From: Psychrobacter immobilis
GTDB lineage: Bacteria > Pseudomonadota > Gammaproteobacteria > Pseudomonadales > Moraxellaceae
DNA length: 64,000 nt
Direction of reading: 5' to 3'
Assembly: GCF_904846225.1 (NCBI RefSeq)
Contig: NZ_CAJGZJ010000008.1
Span: forward strand, 49,961 to 113,960
In this document: positions 9,464 to 18,420 of the stretch, piece by piece
Numbering within the stretch: position 1 is the first letter of the stretch
How the letters are laid out: each line of letters begins with the position of its first letter
Translations under genes and position numbers: made by a program
Notes under the pieces: generated by a model
What the model saw: only the letters and a program-made list of their open reading frames with translations
What the model was told of the DNA's origin: nothing
Database searches by the model: none

Positions 9464-9982
9464 ATGTCAACTGGTTTTTCTAAGATCGCAGTTCTTGCTA
9501 TATTATCAAGCGCTGTTGCACTAACCACAGGTTGTGCTACCAAACGCGCTACCTCTGAAGTTGTGGTTGCCCCATTAGGCATCCCAGGTGGTCAAGCGGG
9601 CTATACAGGCGCTGTCATCGTGGACAATTCAAACGCTGTCATGGCTGGCGCTGAGAATTTACAAGCGGTTGTTTACTTTGCTTTTGATAGCAGTGAGATT
9701 ACCACACAAGCCGCAAGTGTCCTTAATCAGCATGCAAGCTTGTTAAGCTCTAACCCAGCAGCTGCTGTTGTCATCGCAGGTCATACTGATGACCGCGGTA
9801 GCCGTGAGTATAATATCGCATTGGGTGAGCGCCGTGCGCAAGCAGCACGTGATTATCTTGCTACTAAAGGTGTCGCTGTAAACAACATCCGTGTCATTAG
9901 CTATGGCGAAGAACGCCCTGCTGCTACTGGTACCAATGAAGAAGCTTATGCACAAAACCGCCGTGCTGAGTTATCTTACTAA
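9464..9982 (+). CDS. pal: Peptidoglycan-associated lipoprotein (Pal), OmpA-family
   Basis: Pal anchors the outer membrane to peptidoglycan as part of the Tol-Pal system. A signal peptide ends in the lipobox LTTGC, with the lipidated Cys at about residue 24. An Ala/Gly/Val-rich linker follows, then an OmpA-like peptidoglycan-binding domain: VVYFAFDSSEIT, IAGHTDDRGSREYNIALGERRA and the C-terminal QNRRAEL. The length of 172 residues fits Pal. TTAGGAGCG gives a strong ribosome binding site. The usual tolB is not upstream, so pal is separated from the rest of tol here. A lone OmpA-like lipoprotein paralog is the alternative. Confidence 0.87.
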   Translation: MSTGFSKIAVLAILSSAVALTTGCATKRATSEVVVAPLGIPGGQAGYTGAVIVDNSNAVMAGAENLQAVVYFAFDSSEITTQAASVLNQHASLLSSNPAAAVVIAGHTDDRGSREYNIALGERRAQAARDYLATKGVAVNNIRVISYGEERPAATGTNEEAYAQNRRAELSY

Positions 9983-10029
9983 GACTCACTAGCATCAATA
10001 GAATAGAATTCAATTTTCTTTATAAAAAT

Positions 10030-10063
10030 AAGCCCAACGATATTATATTGTTGGGCTTTTTAT
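10030..10063 (+). terminator. Terminator of pal
   Basis: AAGCCCAACGAT pairs with ATTGTTGGGCTT and is followed by a T tract, 48 bp after the pal stop codon. Confidence 0.88.
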
Positions 10064-10100
10064 GTTTTACTGAGCCAACCAATAACAATCGATACCATCA

Positions 10101-10865
10101 ATGATAGCAGACATACACTTAACTCATCTCTCATATACTCAGCTCGACACTATGACATGGTGCGCCACTGCACAAGTAAGGGAATCGCTATGCTTAAGTT
10201 TTGACACATTATGGGATAAAGCATCATGGTCACGGTTATCAGTTTTTAATATACCGCCCATAGCACCTAATAAGTTTTGTGCTCTTAATTGGCAATACTA
10301 CACTGCACCTGTCACTTTGTCGGCACGTAAAATCGCTCATAATCAACGTCAGCTACAGCGCACGGGTGTCCGATTATTGTTACAAGCATTAATCAGTGAG
10401 CTAGAGATCAGTGATACGTTAGATGAATCAAACTTTCCCTATCGGCTTATTAATAATAAGTATTACGTATGCTTTAGTCATACAGGGCCTAATGATAAGT
10501 CTTTAAATAGTAATGTTGCCGTGATTATTAGTCATCATCGCTCTGCTGGTATCGATATAGAAAATAACAACGTTGCTTGGAAAGTGGCGCAGCGCTTTTA
10601 TTCAGACAATGAAATCTCTGCCATACAGTCACTACCAACGACCCAACGTGACATTATTATCAAGCTACTGTGGCAAATAAAAGAAAGCTTTATCAAGATT
10701 CGTCAATATACCTTGGCACAAGGCTTGGGTATGGACTATGCTTATCTTATAACTGATTTGCTTGATGCCCTAAGAGACCCTTCCCCTGTAGTCGTCATAG
10801 CCAATCGTCAGTCCGATTACCATATCGCATTCTTGCCCATTCAACAGACTGTGGTGGTTTATTAA
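10101..10865 (+). CDS. 4'-phosphopantetheinyl transferase superfamily protein
   Basis: Enzymes of this superfamily transfer the phosphopantetheine arm from CoA to a conserved Ser of carrier proteins. The two signature motifs are present: SAGIDIE (residues 148-154, Mg-binding acidic residues) and LLWQIKESFIKI (about 189-200, the WxxKES core). The upstream segment YYVCFSHTGP matches the conserved FSxSHxxG region. At 254 residues it fits the Sfp/EntD-like class rather than the short AcpS class. No biosynthetic cluster adjoins it, so the carrier protein is unknown; AcpP or a siderophore or lipid synthase elsewhere are possible. The ATG at 10101 lacks a strong ribosome binding site. Confidence 0.88.
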   Translation: MIADIHLTHLSYTQLDTMTWCATAQVRESLCLSFDTLWDKASWSRLSVFNIPPIAPNKFCALNWQYYTAPVTLSARKIAHNQRQLQRTGVRLLLQALISELEISDTLDESNFPYRLINNKYYVCFSHTGPNDKSLNSNVAVIISHHRSAGIDIENNNVAWKVAQRFYSDNEISAIQSLPTTQRDIIIKLLWQIKESFIKIRQYTLAQGLGMDYAYLITDLLDALRDPSPVVVIANRQSDYHIAFLPIQQTVVVY

Positions 10866-10884
10866 AAACCTTGTAAATATCTTA

Positions 10885-11053
10885 GGGCGTGTCCTCAATC
10901 TGAACAAAAGCGACTAAATGGGCTAAAAATAGCTAAATCTTGCCAAACTACGTCAAATAGCTAGTCAATATCTTGATATTATCTGCACTATTTTCCTTGT
11001 TTGGCTGCCATTTATCTTATTTTTATCACCATTTTCAGATTGAGGACACACCC
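10885..11053 (+). repeat. MITE-like element, copy B (169 bp)
   Basis: Near-perfect terminal inverted repeats (GGGCGTGTCCTCAATCTGAA at the left, TTCAGATTGAGGACACACCC at the right) are flanked by TA on both sides. It is the inverse of copy A with the same length. It sits 20 bp after the phosphopantetheinyl transferase stop codon. Confidence 0.87.
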
Positions 11054-11108
11054 TAGTTCCAAACAGTAACTGTTTTTTATTTTAGAAAAATTTCACTTTA
11101 TTGCAGAC

Positions 11109-11140
11109 AAAAAAACGACCCTAAAAAGGGTCGTTTTTTA
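11109..11140 (-). terminator. Terminator of the outer-membrane protein gene
   Basis: AAAACGACCCT pairs with AGGGTCGTTTT around an AAAA loop, with an A run on the left that gives a U tract on the minus-strand transcript. The gene ends 45 bp away. Confidence 0.9.
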
Positions 11141-11184
11141 TGAGCTTACTATTCTTCTAATACAGTAATTAAACTGTGATTAGA

Positions 11185-12087
11185 TTAGAAACGGTAAGTT
11201 GCACCAAGTTTAACGATTGGGAACCACTCTAAGTAGTCTTTGTTTTCAAGTTCTTGTTCAGCAAGCTTAGCAACCTGACCAGCATTTAAACCAGAAGGTA
11301 CATCAGTTTGACCATTAGAAATGTCTACTAACTTTCCTGGATTTTTTGCATTAACAGTCGCATCAGTTTTACCCATGTATGCTGCACCGATTTCACCGAA
11401 AACACCCCAATGATTGTTGATGTTAGGGCGGAAGCCGATAGTACCATAAGGAGCTAGCTTGTTACGGTGTTCCAACGTGCCTTGTAGTGTACCTACATCG
11501 TCTGCATTGTATGAAACATCGTTTATCTTGTAAGTGCCACCTTTAGAATTAGCAGTTACATCGATATCGTTGTCAGGTACGATGATACCAGCACCCATTG
11601 TAAACCAGTTGGCTACAGGACGGTACTGAACACCTAGGTACGGGTTGCTGAAATCTGAATCTACGTCATAGTTAACATCATCAGCATCAAAGTCGCCGCC
11701 GAAAAGGTCAGCTGAATCGCCACCTGCCCAACCAGCTTGTAATTCAGTTTTGTCATTCATTGCCCAAGCAACGTTAGCGCCATAACCTAAAGTACCAACT
11801 TCAGCACTAACAGCTGCTGGATGAATAGCAGTTTGGAACAAAGTTTTAGTGCCACCAAAAATTGCACCAGTAGTGTTACGTACCACACCAGCATCAGCAT
11901 TGTATGCATAGCCAGTAGGCTGTGCTTCATAACCCATTGCAACTGGCTCAGCTTCATAAACTACAGCAGGTTCAGCTTCATACGCTGTAGCATTGTTACC
12001 ATCAACAACGATAACAGGTTCGGCTGCTAGTGCAACAGTTGACGCTAAAACGGCAGCAGAAATTGCTGTTAATTTAATAAGTTTCAT
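11185..12087 (-). CDS. Outer-membrane beta-barrel protein
   Basis: A 300-residue exported protein. It has a classical signal peptide with cleavage after ALA at about residue 22, and ends in YRF, the terminal aromatic signal of outer-membrane barrels. Alternating strands are visible (VSAEVGTLGYGANVAW, ELQAGWAG, NPYLGVQYRP, APYGTIGFRP, WGVFGEIGAAYMGK, IVKLGATYRF). The mature N-terminus carries three short YEAEP/YEAQP repeats. I see no match to a specific porin class; it resembles Acinetobacter and Psychrobacter OM proteins of unknown function. GGAGAGTATTT upstream of the ATG is a good ribosome binding site. Confidence 0.85.
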   Translation of the reverse strand: MKLIKLTAISAAVLASTVALAAEPVIVVDGNNATAYEAEPAVVYEAEPVAMGYEAQPTGYAYNADAGVVRNTTGAIFGGTKTLFQTAIHPAAVSAEVGTLGYGANVAWAMNDKTELQAGWAGGDSADLFGGDFDADDVNYDVDSDFSNPYLGVQYRPVANWFTMGAGIIVPDNDIDVTANSKGGTYKINDVSYNADDVGTLQGTLEHRNKLAPYGTIGFRPNINNHWGVFGEIGAAYMGKTDATVNAKNPGKLVDISNGQTDVPSGLNAGQVAKLAEQELENKDYLEWFPIVKLGATYRF

Positions 12088-12693
12088 AAATACTCTCCTA
12101 AAGTGTGGAATAACTCGCCCATAAAAAATGACAATTTAGCTTTTTTAAATCAATCATTTTGTTGGGCAGATTAAAACAATTTTGGCACAAAAAGTCACCC
12201 CTAAATGCGCTCTTTTTATTTGCCGTTATGTAAAGATTGCATGGATATTGTAATAATTACTACACGAAACTGCAAAACTTCGGTTTTCTGTTACACAATA
12301 CTCTTAAAGTAACTAAACAGCCAAGACATGAATATTGATTAGCTTAATGTTCATGTAAAGGTATTACAAAGTATTTCAGTATAATGACTTACCTTCTTAA
12401 TCAACTCAATGACATTTATATAGCATAATAATACTGTTTGTTGTGTTTTGTGAGTTAACGTAGCCATTATTTCTAATAGTCAACGTTTTAGACACTTTCA
12501 GACACATAGGCATTTTTTATAGATATTCCTATATCATGTGACTATATTGTCTGTGCTTATATATTACAGCCGCTCAGATTATGCTAAATTACAGTTAATG
12601 AGACAGGTATCGCCAAACTTCAAATTTATTTCACTTATAAAAGTAGTATCCTATTTCTTGCTTTATTCTTTTAATTACTATTGAGCCATATAT
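12088..12693. other. 606-bp AT-rich intergenic region
   Basis: This is the divergent promoter region for the outer-membrane protein and the IclR regulator. No repeat of either family and no open gene is visible. I cannot place promoters with confidence. Its length suggests regulatory content or a decayed gene. Confidence 0.5.
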
Positions 12694-13452
12694 ATGCCTA
12701 AAGTATCGTCGATTACGCGTGTGTTAGAGATCATAGAGGCGGTGTCTTATGCTTCCAAACCTCTCTCTCCACTTGAATTGTCTCAAGAACTAGATATCCC
12801 TAAGCCAACCATTCATAGATTGATTCAGAATTTGGTTGATGAAGGATATTTGACCGTTGATATTAGTGGTGGCATCATTCCTGGTAAACGGGTGCGTAAC
12901 CTAAGTGTCGAGCTTTGGCAACAGCGGCTATTTTTTAATGAACGACAAATGATTTTGCAACAGCTGGTTGATGAGCTTAAAGAGACCTGTGGCATTGGTG
13001 TCCCTTATCATATGAACATGATCTACACTAACCGTGCGCAAACGAGCTTGCCACTACAAATCTATTTACCTGTAGGCGCGAAATCACCGATGTGGTGTAC
13101 CGCAACAGGCAAGCTATATCTAAGCCAGCTATCTGCGACCAGTCGACATAAAATCTTGCAAGGTTTACCACTGGCTAAATTTACCAAAAACACTATTACG
13201 GATATTGATGCGTTAAATGCTGAGCTTGATCGCATTGCTATAACTGGTATCGGTATAGACAACGAAGAGTTCATCTCTGAGATGGTAGCCATATCGGTAC
13301 CGATATTGGATAAAAAATCGCGCTATCTAGCTTCTCTATACCTTCATGCACCAACCATACGTGTGTCGTTGGATGAGTTATTAACACATGCGCCACGTTT
13401 GCAGCAAGCAGCGCAGGATATTCAGACTCTCGTCTACGACCTGCAAAGCTAA
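12694..13452 (+). CDS. IclR-family transcriptional regulator
   Basis: A 252-residue regulator with an N-terminal winged helix-turn-helix (VSSITRVLEIIEAVSYASKP, LSPLELSQELDIPKPTIHRL, LVDEGYL) and a C-terminal IclR effector-binding domain (SPMWCTATGKLYLSQL, then GIGIDNEEFISEMVAISVPI). It is convergent with mmsB, the last gene of the valine-degradation block, which makes a catabolite-responsive role there plausible. That link rests only on position. It shares a bidirectional terminator with mmsB. No strong ribosome binding site precedes the ATG. Confidence 0.9.
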   Translation: MPKVSSITRVLEIIEAVSYASKPLSPLELSQELDIPKPTIHRLIQNLVDEGYLTVDISGGIIPGKRVRNLSVELWQQRLFFNERQMILQQLVDELKETCGIGVPYHMNMIYTNRAQTSLPLQIYLPVGAKSPMWCTATGKLYLSQLSATSRHKILQGLPLAKFTKNTITDIDALNAELDRIAITGIGIDNEEFISEMVAISVPILDKKSRYLASLYLHAPTIRVSLDELLTHAPRLQQAAQDIQTLVYDLQS

Positions 13453-13486
13453 AAAACAAGCATTAAAAAATCAGGCATTAAAAAAC

Positions 13487-13525
13487 AAAAAAAGTCTGCA
13501 CTATTATAGTAGTGCAGACTTTTTT
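13487..13525. terminator. Bidirectional terminator between iclR-type gene and mmsB
   Basis: AAAAAAAGTCTGCACTA pairs with TAGTGCAGACTTTTTT around TTAT. The stem is perfect and A/T tracts lie on both sides. Confidence 0.93.
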
Positions 13526-13608
13526 ACTTCCTTACCAGTTTAATATTTGCCATGATTGCTAGCACGCAGTCAAATTAATAGTAATCCACTTCATATGAAG
13601 AAGGAATA

Positions 13609-14562
13609 TTAGGACAGCACTGAACTATCGTGACGACCCATAATGCTTGAAAAATCCTTATCGCCGTTCTCTACAGCATGAGCCTCATAAAGCTCGGCCG
13701 CTTTAGCACCCATTGGCGTGTCAACATTGGTATCCTGAGCCGTTTGCATCGCGAGATTGAGGTCTTTTTGCATTAGCTTACTCATAAATCCACCTTGATA
13801 GCCATTGCTAGAAGGAACATTTTCCATGACTTGCGGATAAGGATTATAGACCTCTAACGTCCAGTTACGACCTGAGCTTTGTAACATAATATCCGATAGT
13901 ACTTTGGGGTCTAAACCGTTTTTGACCCCTAGATTAATGGCTTCTGCCGTTCCAGCCATGAGAATACCCAGCAGCATGTTATTGCAAATCTTCGCCACTT
14001 GCCCTGCACCCTGATCGCCTGCATGAAAAATATTTTTGCCCATCACCGCTAGTATTGGCTCAGCTTTGGCAAAGGCTGCATCACTACCACCAACGATGAA
14101 AGTCAAACTGCCAGCGATTGCACCGCCTGTACCACCAGAAACTGGCGCATCCAAGAAGTCTATACCAAGCTTAGTCGCCGCATCGGCTACCGTGGTTGCA
14201 TCAGCAGCGGCTATCGTACTGCTATCGATGACTAGCGTGCCTTTAGGCAATTCTGTCAGCAAGCCGTTAGAGCCATTCTCACCCAAGTAAACAGCATGGA
14301 CGTGCTTGCCAGCAGGCAACATACTGATAACAACTTGGGCGTCACTCGTAGCGTCTTTAGGGTTATCTGCAACCCTTGCCCCTGCTTGCTGTAAGCGCTG
14401 AGTCGCCGCTTCAGATAAATCATAGACACACAGCGCATAACCTGCCTTTAACAAGTTCTCTGCCATTGGTGCGCCCATATTACCCAGTCCAATAAAGGCT
14501 ATGTTTGGCTTGGTAGCATTATTGTCATCTTTATTAGTCGCACTTGTATTTTCTGTACTCAT
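13609..14562 (-). CDS. mmsB: 3-hydroxyisobutyrate dehydrogenase
   Basis: It oxidises 3-hydroxyisobutyrate to methylmalonate semialdehyde with NAD in valine catabolism. The Rossmann motif IAFIGLGNMGAPMAENLLKAG is at about residues 21-41. The substrate motif DAPVSGGTGGAIAGSLTFIVGG, the catalytic-lysine region GAGQVAKICNNMLLG and the C-terminal DLNLAM segment follow. A polar N-terminal tail of about 20 residues (MSTENTSATNKDDNN) is unusual. AAGGAGCG before the ATG is a strong ribosome binding site. It is the last gene of the minus-strand valine block, 110 bp after the CoA hydrolase. Confidence 0.95.
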   Translation of the reverse strand: MSTENTSATNKDDNNATKPNIAFIGLGNMGAPMAENLLKAGYALCVYDLSEAATQRLQQAGARVADNPKDATSDAQVVISMLPAGKHVHAVYLGENGSNGLLTELPKGTLVIDSSTIAAADATTVADAATKLGIDFLDAPVSGGTGGAIAGSLTFIVGGSDAAFAKAEPILAVMGKNIFHAGDQGAGQVAKICNNMLLGILMAGTAEAINLGVKNGLDPKVLSDIMLQSSGRNWTLEVYNPYPQVMENVPSSNGYQGGFMSKLMQKDLNLAMQTAQDTNVDTPMGAKAAELYEAHAVENGDKDFSSIMGRHDSSVLS

Positions 14563-14671
14563 CTCATCGCTCCTTGATGATTGCTCATGTAGATAGTGCT
14601 ACACACAGTTTGTCATTATTTTTTGAGTCTAATTTTATCTAATAATTATTCTAAACCAGTAAATCAAATCT

Positions 14672-15904
14672 TTAGCGCACAAGCTCATTGCCCAAGGCCT
14701 TATCACTCAACCAACTCTCTAAAGGATGCTCTCCCTTAGCATAAGGATTAATAAAATGCTGTTGGATATACGCTTGCCCTTCGAGGCTCAAACAATCTGC
14801 TAATGAGCGTGACCACTGCGGGCTGCGATCTTTATCAATCAACAATGCCCGCACCCCTTCCTTAAAATCAGGATTGGCGGCACAATGCACCGCCACATTT
14901 GTCTCTAAATATAAAACTTGTTCTATCGATAGGTCGGTGACTTTATGATAAAGCGCATAGGTCAAAGCAGCAGTCGTAGGACAGCCATGACGATAAGTGG
15001 CAACGGCTCGCTGTGTCCAGCTGTCTTGCGCAAAGTCTGTATCTAGTTGTGCGAGCGCCTCATCACTTTGTAATAATGCATCAATATCTCCTAAGCCACC
15101 ATTATTCATCAACTGCTGAATAGGACGCCAGTAGGTCGCCAACTTACTATCAGGTAAATCAGTCACTGGTTGTGCAGCAAGTGCACGGCTGACGATACTG
15201 TGAGCGCTATTGTTGTGACATTTATCCGTGTTATCAGCTGCCCCTTGCCAACCACTCTGTTTTAAACGCTGGATGATGGCATCGTAGTCACTACTGGCGA
15301 CTGCATATTCTGCAAGATTGACCAATAGCGCATCACTACCATTACACATCGTACCAGTCAGTCCTAAAAACAGACCTATCTTGGCTGGCATCCGCTGCAA
15401 AAACCAACTACCAGAGGCATCAGGAAACAACCCAATAGTCACCTCAGGCATCGCAAAACGCGTACGTTCAGTGACCAAACGGTGACTGCAACCCGCCATG
15501 AGTCCCATACCGCCGCCCATGATAATGCCATCACCCCACAGTATTAATGGTTTGGTATAAAAATGCATTTGTCGATATAGGTTGTATTCATTACCAAAAA
15601 ATTCTGTGGCATAAGGGTTCGGAATCGGCGCACTGGTGGACATACTGTCATATAATTTACGAATATCACCGCCAGCACAGAACGCTTTATCACCTGCGCC
15701 TTTTAGCACTAGTGCCACTACTTGATCATTAGCTTGCCACTGCTCTAGCTGCTTTGACAATAATTGACACATCTCAACGCTCAAGGCATTTAGAGATTTG
15801 GGCATATTTAACGTCATTATCCCGATCAGATGCCCGCAATCTGTCAGCTCGGTATCGAACAGTACAGGCGCGTCTTGCGCTGTATCATCTATAGTTACTG
15901 TCAT
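14672..15904 (-). CDS. Enoyl-CoA hydratase/isomerase family, 3-hydroxyisobutyryl-CoA hydrolase type
   Basis: A crotonase-fold protein of 410 residues, the size of 3-hydroxyisobutyryl-CoA hydrolase (HIBCH) and clearly longer than ordinary hydratases. HIBCH features are the oxyanion-hole motif AFCAGGDIRKLYD, then NEYNLYRQMHFYTKPLI, the GIIMGGGMGLMAG loop, FAMPEVTIGLFPDASGSWFL and a C-terminal KEGVRALLIDKDRSPQW segment. It releases free 3-hydroxyisobutyrate for MmsB. I chose the ATG at 15904; the frame also contains a TTG at 15919. It lies between the hydratase and mmsB, giving pathway order. Confidence 0.92.
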   Translation of the reverse strand: MTVTIDDTAQDAPVLFDTELTDCGHLIGIMTLNMPKSLNALSVEMCQLLSKQLEQWQANDQVVALVLKGAGDKAFCAGGDIRKLYDSMSTSAPIPNPYATEFFGNEYNLYRQMHFYTKPLILWGDGIIMGGGMGLMAGCSHRLVTERTRFAMPEVTIGLFPDASGSWFLQRMPAKIGLFLGLTGTMCNGSDALLVNLAEYAVASSDYDAIIQRLKQSGWQGAADNTDKCHNNSAHSIVSRALAAQPVTDLPDSKLATYWRPIQQLMNNGGLGDIDALLQSDEALAQLDTDFAQDSWTQRAVATYRHGCPTTAALTYALYHKVTDLSIEQVLYLETNVAVHCAANPDFKEGVRALLIDKDRSPQWSRSLADCLSLEGQAYIQQHFINPYAKGEHPLESWLSDKALGNELVR

Positions 15905-15979
15905 AAAAGTGACCCACAAAAAATAAATGAAAAAATATTATGTTTAGAAAATTATGCTTAAAAAATAAGGCAATAGGCT

Positions 15980-16762
15980 TTATTTATTTTGCCAATTGGG
16001 TTGACGCTTCTCTAAAAAAGCTTGCACGCCTTCACGCTGATCCTTGGTATCGAATAATTTGACGAAGGCTTCACGCTCGTGTATGAGATTTTGCGCAGGT
16101 GGTGTGTTTCTAGCCGCTTGAATGAGTTTCTTAGAGTAACTGACGGCCACAGGTGACTGTTTAGCGACTTTTTGTGCTAACGCTTTTGCAGCTGCGAGAC
16201 CCTCCCCTTTTGTAGCGACTTCTTCAACCAAGCCGATACGCAATGCGGTGTCAGCATCGACACGCTCACCGCACAATATCATACGCTTTGCCCAACCTTC
16301 ACCCACTAAAGCTGTTAGATTTTGCGTGCCGCCTGCACAAGGTAACAGACCTACTCCCGTCTCTGGCAATGCCATCTGCGCATGCGCTTCTGCGATACGA
16401 ATATCACAGGCAAGTGCACACTCAAGACCGCCGCCCATTGCATAGCCGTTGATAACAGCGATACTGACGCCTCGATAGGCTGACAATGCTTCAAAGGCTT
16501 CGCCAAAAGCAATGGCCATACTGATGGCATGACCTTTGTCACCGTCTGAAAAATTATTGAGATCCGCGCCTGCTGAAAAGAACTTTTCGCCATCACCATG
16601 AATGATTAAGGCGTAGATGTCATTCGTCGCATTAAGGTCAGCGATCAACTGTTTAAACGCCCGTAGACTGTCCATTGTCCACGTATGGGCAGGCGGATTG
16701 TTCAATGTTACGATAGCAGTATGATTATCAATTGATAGTTTAAGATTGGTATAATCCGTCAT
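15980..16762 (-). CDS. Enoyl-CoA hydratase/isomerase family protein
   Basis: A 260-residue crotonase-fold enzyme, likely hydrating methacrylyl-CoA to 3-hydroxyisobutyryl-CoA in this cluster. The motifs FFSAGADLNNFSDG (oxyanion hole), AVINGYAMGGGLECALACDIRIA and MALPETGVGLLPCAGGTQNL are typical. AAGGATG before the ATG at 16762 fixes the start. The frame is open a further 59 codons upstream, but those codons run through the MITE copy C and are not coding. Substrate assignment comes from the neighbours, not from the residues. Confidence 0.92.
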   Translation of the reverse strand: MTDYTNLKLSIDNHTAIVTLNNPPAHTWTMDSLRAFKQLIADLNATNDIYALIIHGDGEKFFSAGADLNNFSDGDKGHAISMAIAFGEAFEALSAYRGVSIAVINGYAMGGGLECALACDIRIAEAHAQMALPETGVGLLPCAGGTQNLTALVGEGWAKRMILCGERVDADTALRIGLVEEVATKGEGLAAAKALAQKVAKQSPVAVSYSKKLIQAARNTPPAQNLIHEREAFVKLFDTKDQREGVQAFLEKRQPNWQNK

Positions 16763-16814
16763 AAAACATCCTTGTCTTAACATGGCTTTATTTATTAAGT
16801 ATGATTGGCATCTA

Positions 16815-16984
16815 GGGCGTGTCCTCAATCTGAAAATGGTGATAAAAATAAGATAAATTGCAGTCAAACAAGGAAAATAACGCAGATAATATCGAGATAT
16901 TAACCAGTTATTTGACGATGTTTGGCAAAGTTTAGCCATTTTAAGACCACTAAATGATTAAGTGTGCTAATGGATGACATGCCC
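16815..16984 (-). repeat. MITE-like element, copy C (170 bp)
   Basis: The left end GGGCGTGTCCTCAATCTGAA equals the A/B family, but the right end (GATGACATGCCC) has diverged, and the right third matches copy D at 38505-38674 instead. TA flanks both ends. It separates the acyl-CoA dehydrogenase and hydratase genes within the valine block, so transcription has to cross it or restart downstream. Confidence 0.83.
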
Positions 16985-17005
16985 TAGTTAAATAATACAG
17001 ATATA

Positions 17006-18166
17006 TTAACGTAGCTGGCTCAGCGCATCATCTTGTAGCAGCTGACGCGATACAATTACGCGCATGATTTCATTGGTGCCTTCTAATATCTGGTGGACAC
17101 GTAAATCTCGTACATGGCGCTCAAGTGGGTATTCATTCAGATAACCATAGCCGCCATGCAACTGTAACGCTTCATTGGCAACATCGAAACAAAGATCTGT
17201 CGATAAGCGTTTTGCCATTGCGCAGTAGGTAGAGGCTTGAGCATCCTTGTTATCAACTTTATTGGCTGCTAGATAGAGCATTTGCCGTGCCGTAATGGTT
17301 TGAGTGAGCATATCCGCAAGTTTGAACTGTACGGATTGTAAGCTGGCAATTGGACTACCAAATTGGCTGCGCTCTTGGACATAATTGGTCGCTGTTTCTA
17401 ACGCTGACTGCGCGGTACCAACTGCGCAAATTCCGATATTTATGCGTCCGCCATCCAAGCCTTTCATAGCAATACGAAAGCCCTGACCTTCCTCGCCTAT
17501 TAGGTTTTCTGCGGGTACTTTGACGTCTTTGAAACTAATCGTTCGCGTTGGCTGCGCTTTCCAGCCCATTTTATGTTCATTTTTGCCGTATTCGATACCC
17601 GCGCTATTGGCATCAACAACAAATGCTGAGATACCTTTTGGCCCTGCACCGCCCGTACGCGCCATCACCACAAGCACATCGGTTGAGCCTGCGCCTGATA
17701 TAAAGGTTTTTTCGCCATTAAGTACATAATGGTCGCCTTGCTTGTCCGCTTTGGTCCGTAGAGAAGCGGCATCAGAACCAGCATTCGGCTCCGTTAAACA
17801 GTAGCTACCAAGCCATTCACCACTGACCATATTCGGCAGATATTTCTTGCATAAAGCATCGTCGCCGTACTCACCAATCATCCAACCAGCCATATTATGA
17901 ATGCTCATATAAGCGGCAACAGAGGTATCACCCCATGCTAACTCTTCAAAAATCATCGCTGAATCTAAACGTGGCAGCCCCAAACCATCGTATTCTGGAT
18001 TGGTATAAAGCCCTAAAAAGCCAAGCTCGCCTGACTTTTTGATGATATCAACGGGGAAATGCGATGTACGATCCCATTCTGCTGCGTTTGGCTTCAGCTC
18101 TTTTTGTGCAAACTGCCTAGCGGTCTGCCTAAAAGCAACTTGATCGTCCGTTAATGAAAAATCCAT
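17006..18166 (-). CDS. Acyl-CoA dehydrogenase (isobutyryl-CoA dehydrogenase-like)
   Basis: An FAD-dependent enzyme of 386 residues, probably converting isobutyryl-CoA to methacrylyl-CoA with electrons passed to ETF. Family blocks are EELAWGDTSVAAYMSIHNM, GSYCLTEPNAGSDAASLRT, KTFISGAG, the GQGFRIAMKGLDGGRINIG helix and QLHGGYGYLNEYPLERHVRDLRVHQILEGTNEIMR near the C-terminus (quoted in part below 20 residues where it matters: HGGYGY and EGTNEIMR). ATAAGGATG is positioned for the ATG at 18166 (MDFSLTDDQ), so I reject the ATG six codons upstream. Isobutyryl-CoA as substrate is inferred from the flanking valine genes. Confidence 0.93.
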   Translation of the reverse strand: MDFSLTDDQVAFRQTARQFAQKELKPNAAEWDRTSHFPVDIIKKSGELGFLGLYTNPEYDGLGLPRLDSAMIFEELAWGDTSVAAYMSIHNMAGWMIGEYGDDALCKKYLPNMVSGEWLGSYCLTEPNAGSDAASLRTKADKQGDHYVLNGEKTFISGAGSTDVLVVMARTGGAGPKGISAFVVDANSAGIEYGKNEHKMGWKAQPTRTISFKDVKVPAENLIGEEGQGFRIAMKGLDGGRINIGICAVGTAQSALETATNYVQERSQFGSPIASLQSVQFKLADMLTQTITARQMLYLAANKVDNKDAQASTYCAMAKRLSTDLCFDVANEALQLHGGYGYLNEYPLERHVRDLRVHQILEGTNEIMRVIVSRQLLQDDALSQLR

Positions 18167-18284
18167 GGGGTCATCCTTATGCATTTATAGCAAATATGGT
18201 GAATAAGATTTGATGCGTCATCGTTTGATTATAAAAGTGGTATAACGATAAGAAAATTCTACTGCAAAATAACAGTCAGAAAAA

Positions 18285-18406
18285 TTAATGTATGACGCAT
18301 ATTGCGTGACTGGGACAATTTTCCTAACTTGCTGTGGCTAGCAGACAAAAGCTACAAAAAATTTATCCCAGTCCCGTTGTATCTCTTTTATATTGTCCTG
18401 ACTATA
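18285..18406 (+). repeat. Degenerate copy of TATAGTC/GACTATA repeat family
   Basis: It aligns by eye with the copy at 31432-31559: ACTGGGACAATTTTCCTAACTTGCTG, AGACAAAAGCTAC, AAAAAATTTATCCCAGT and a right end CTGACTATA. The left boundary is uncertain. It lies between mmsA and the acyl-CoA dehydrogenase. Confidence 0.55.
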
Positions 18407-18420
18407 TAATAAATCAATAA

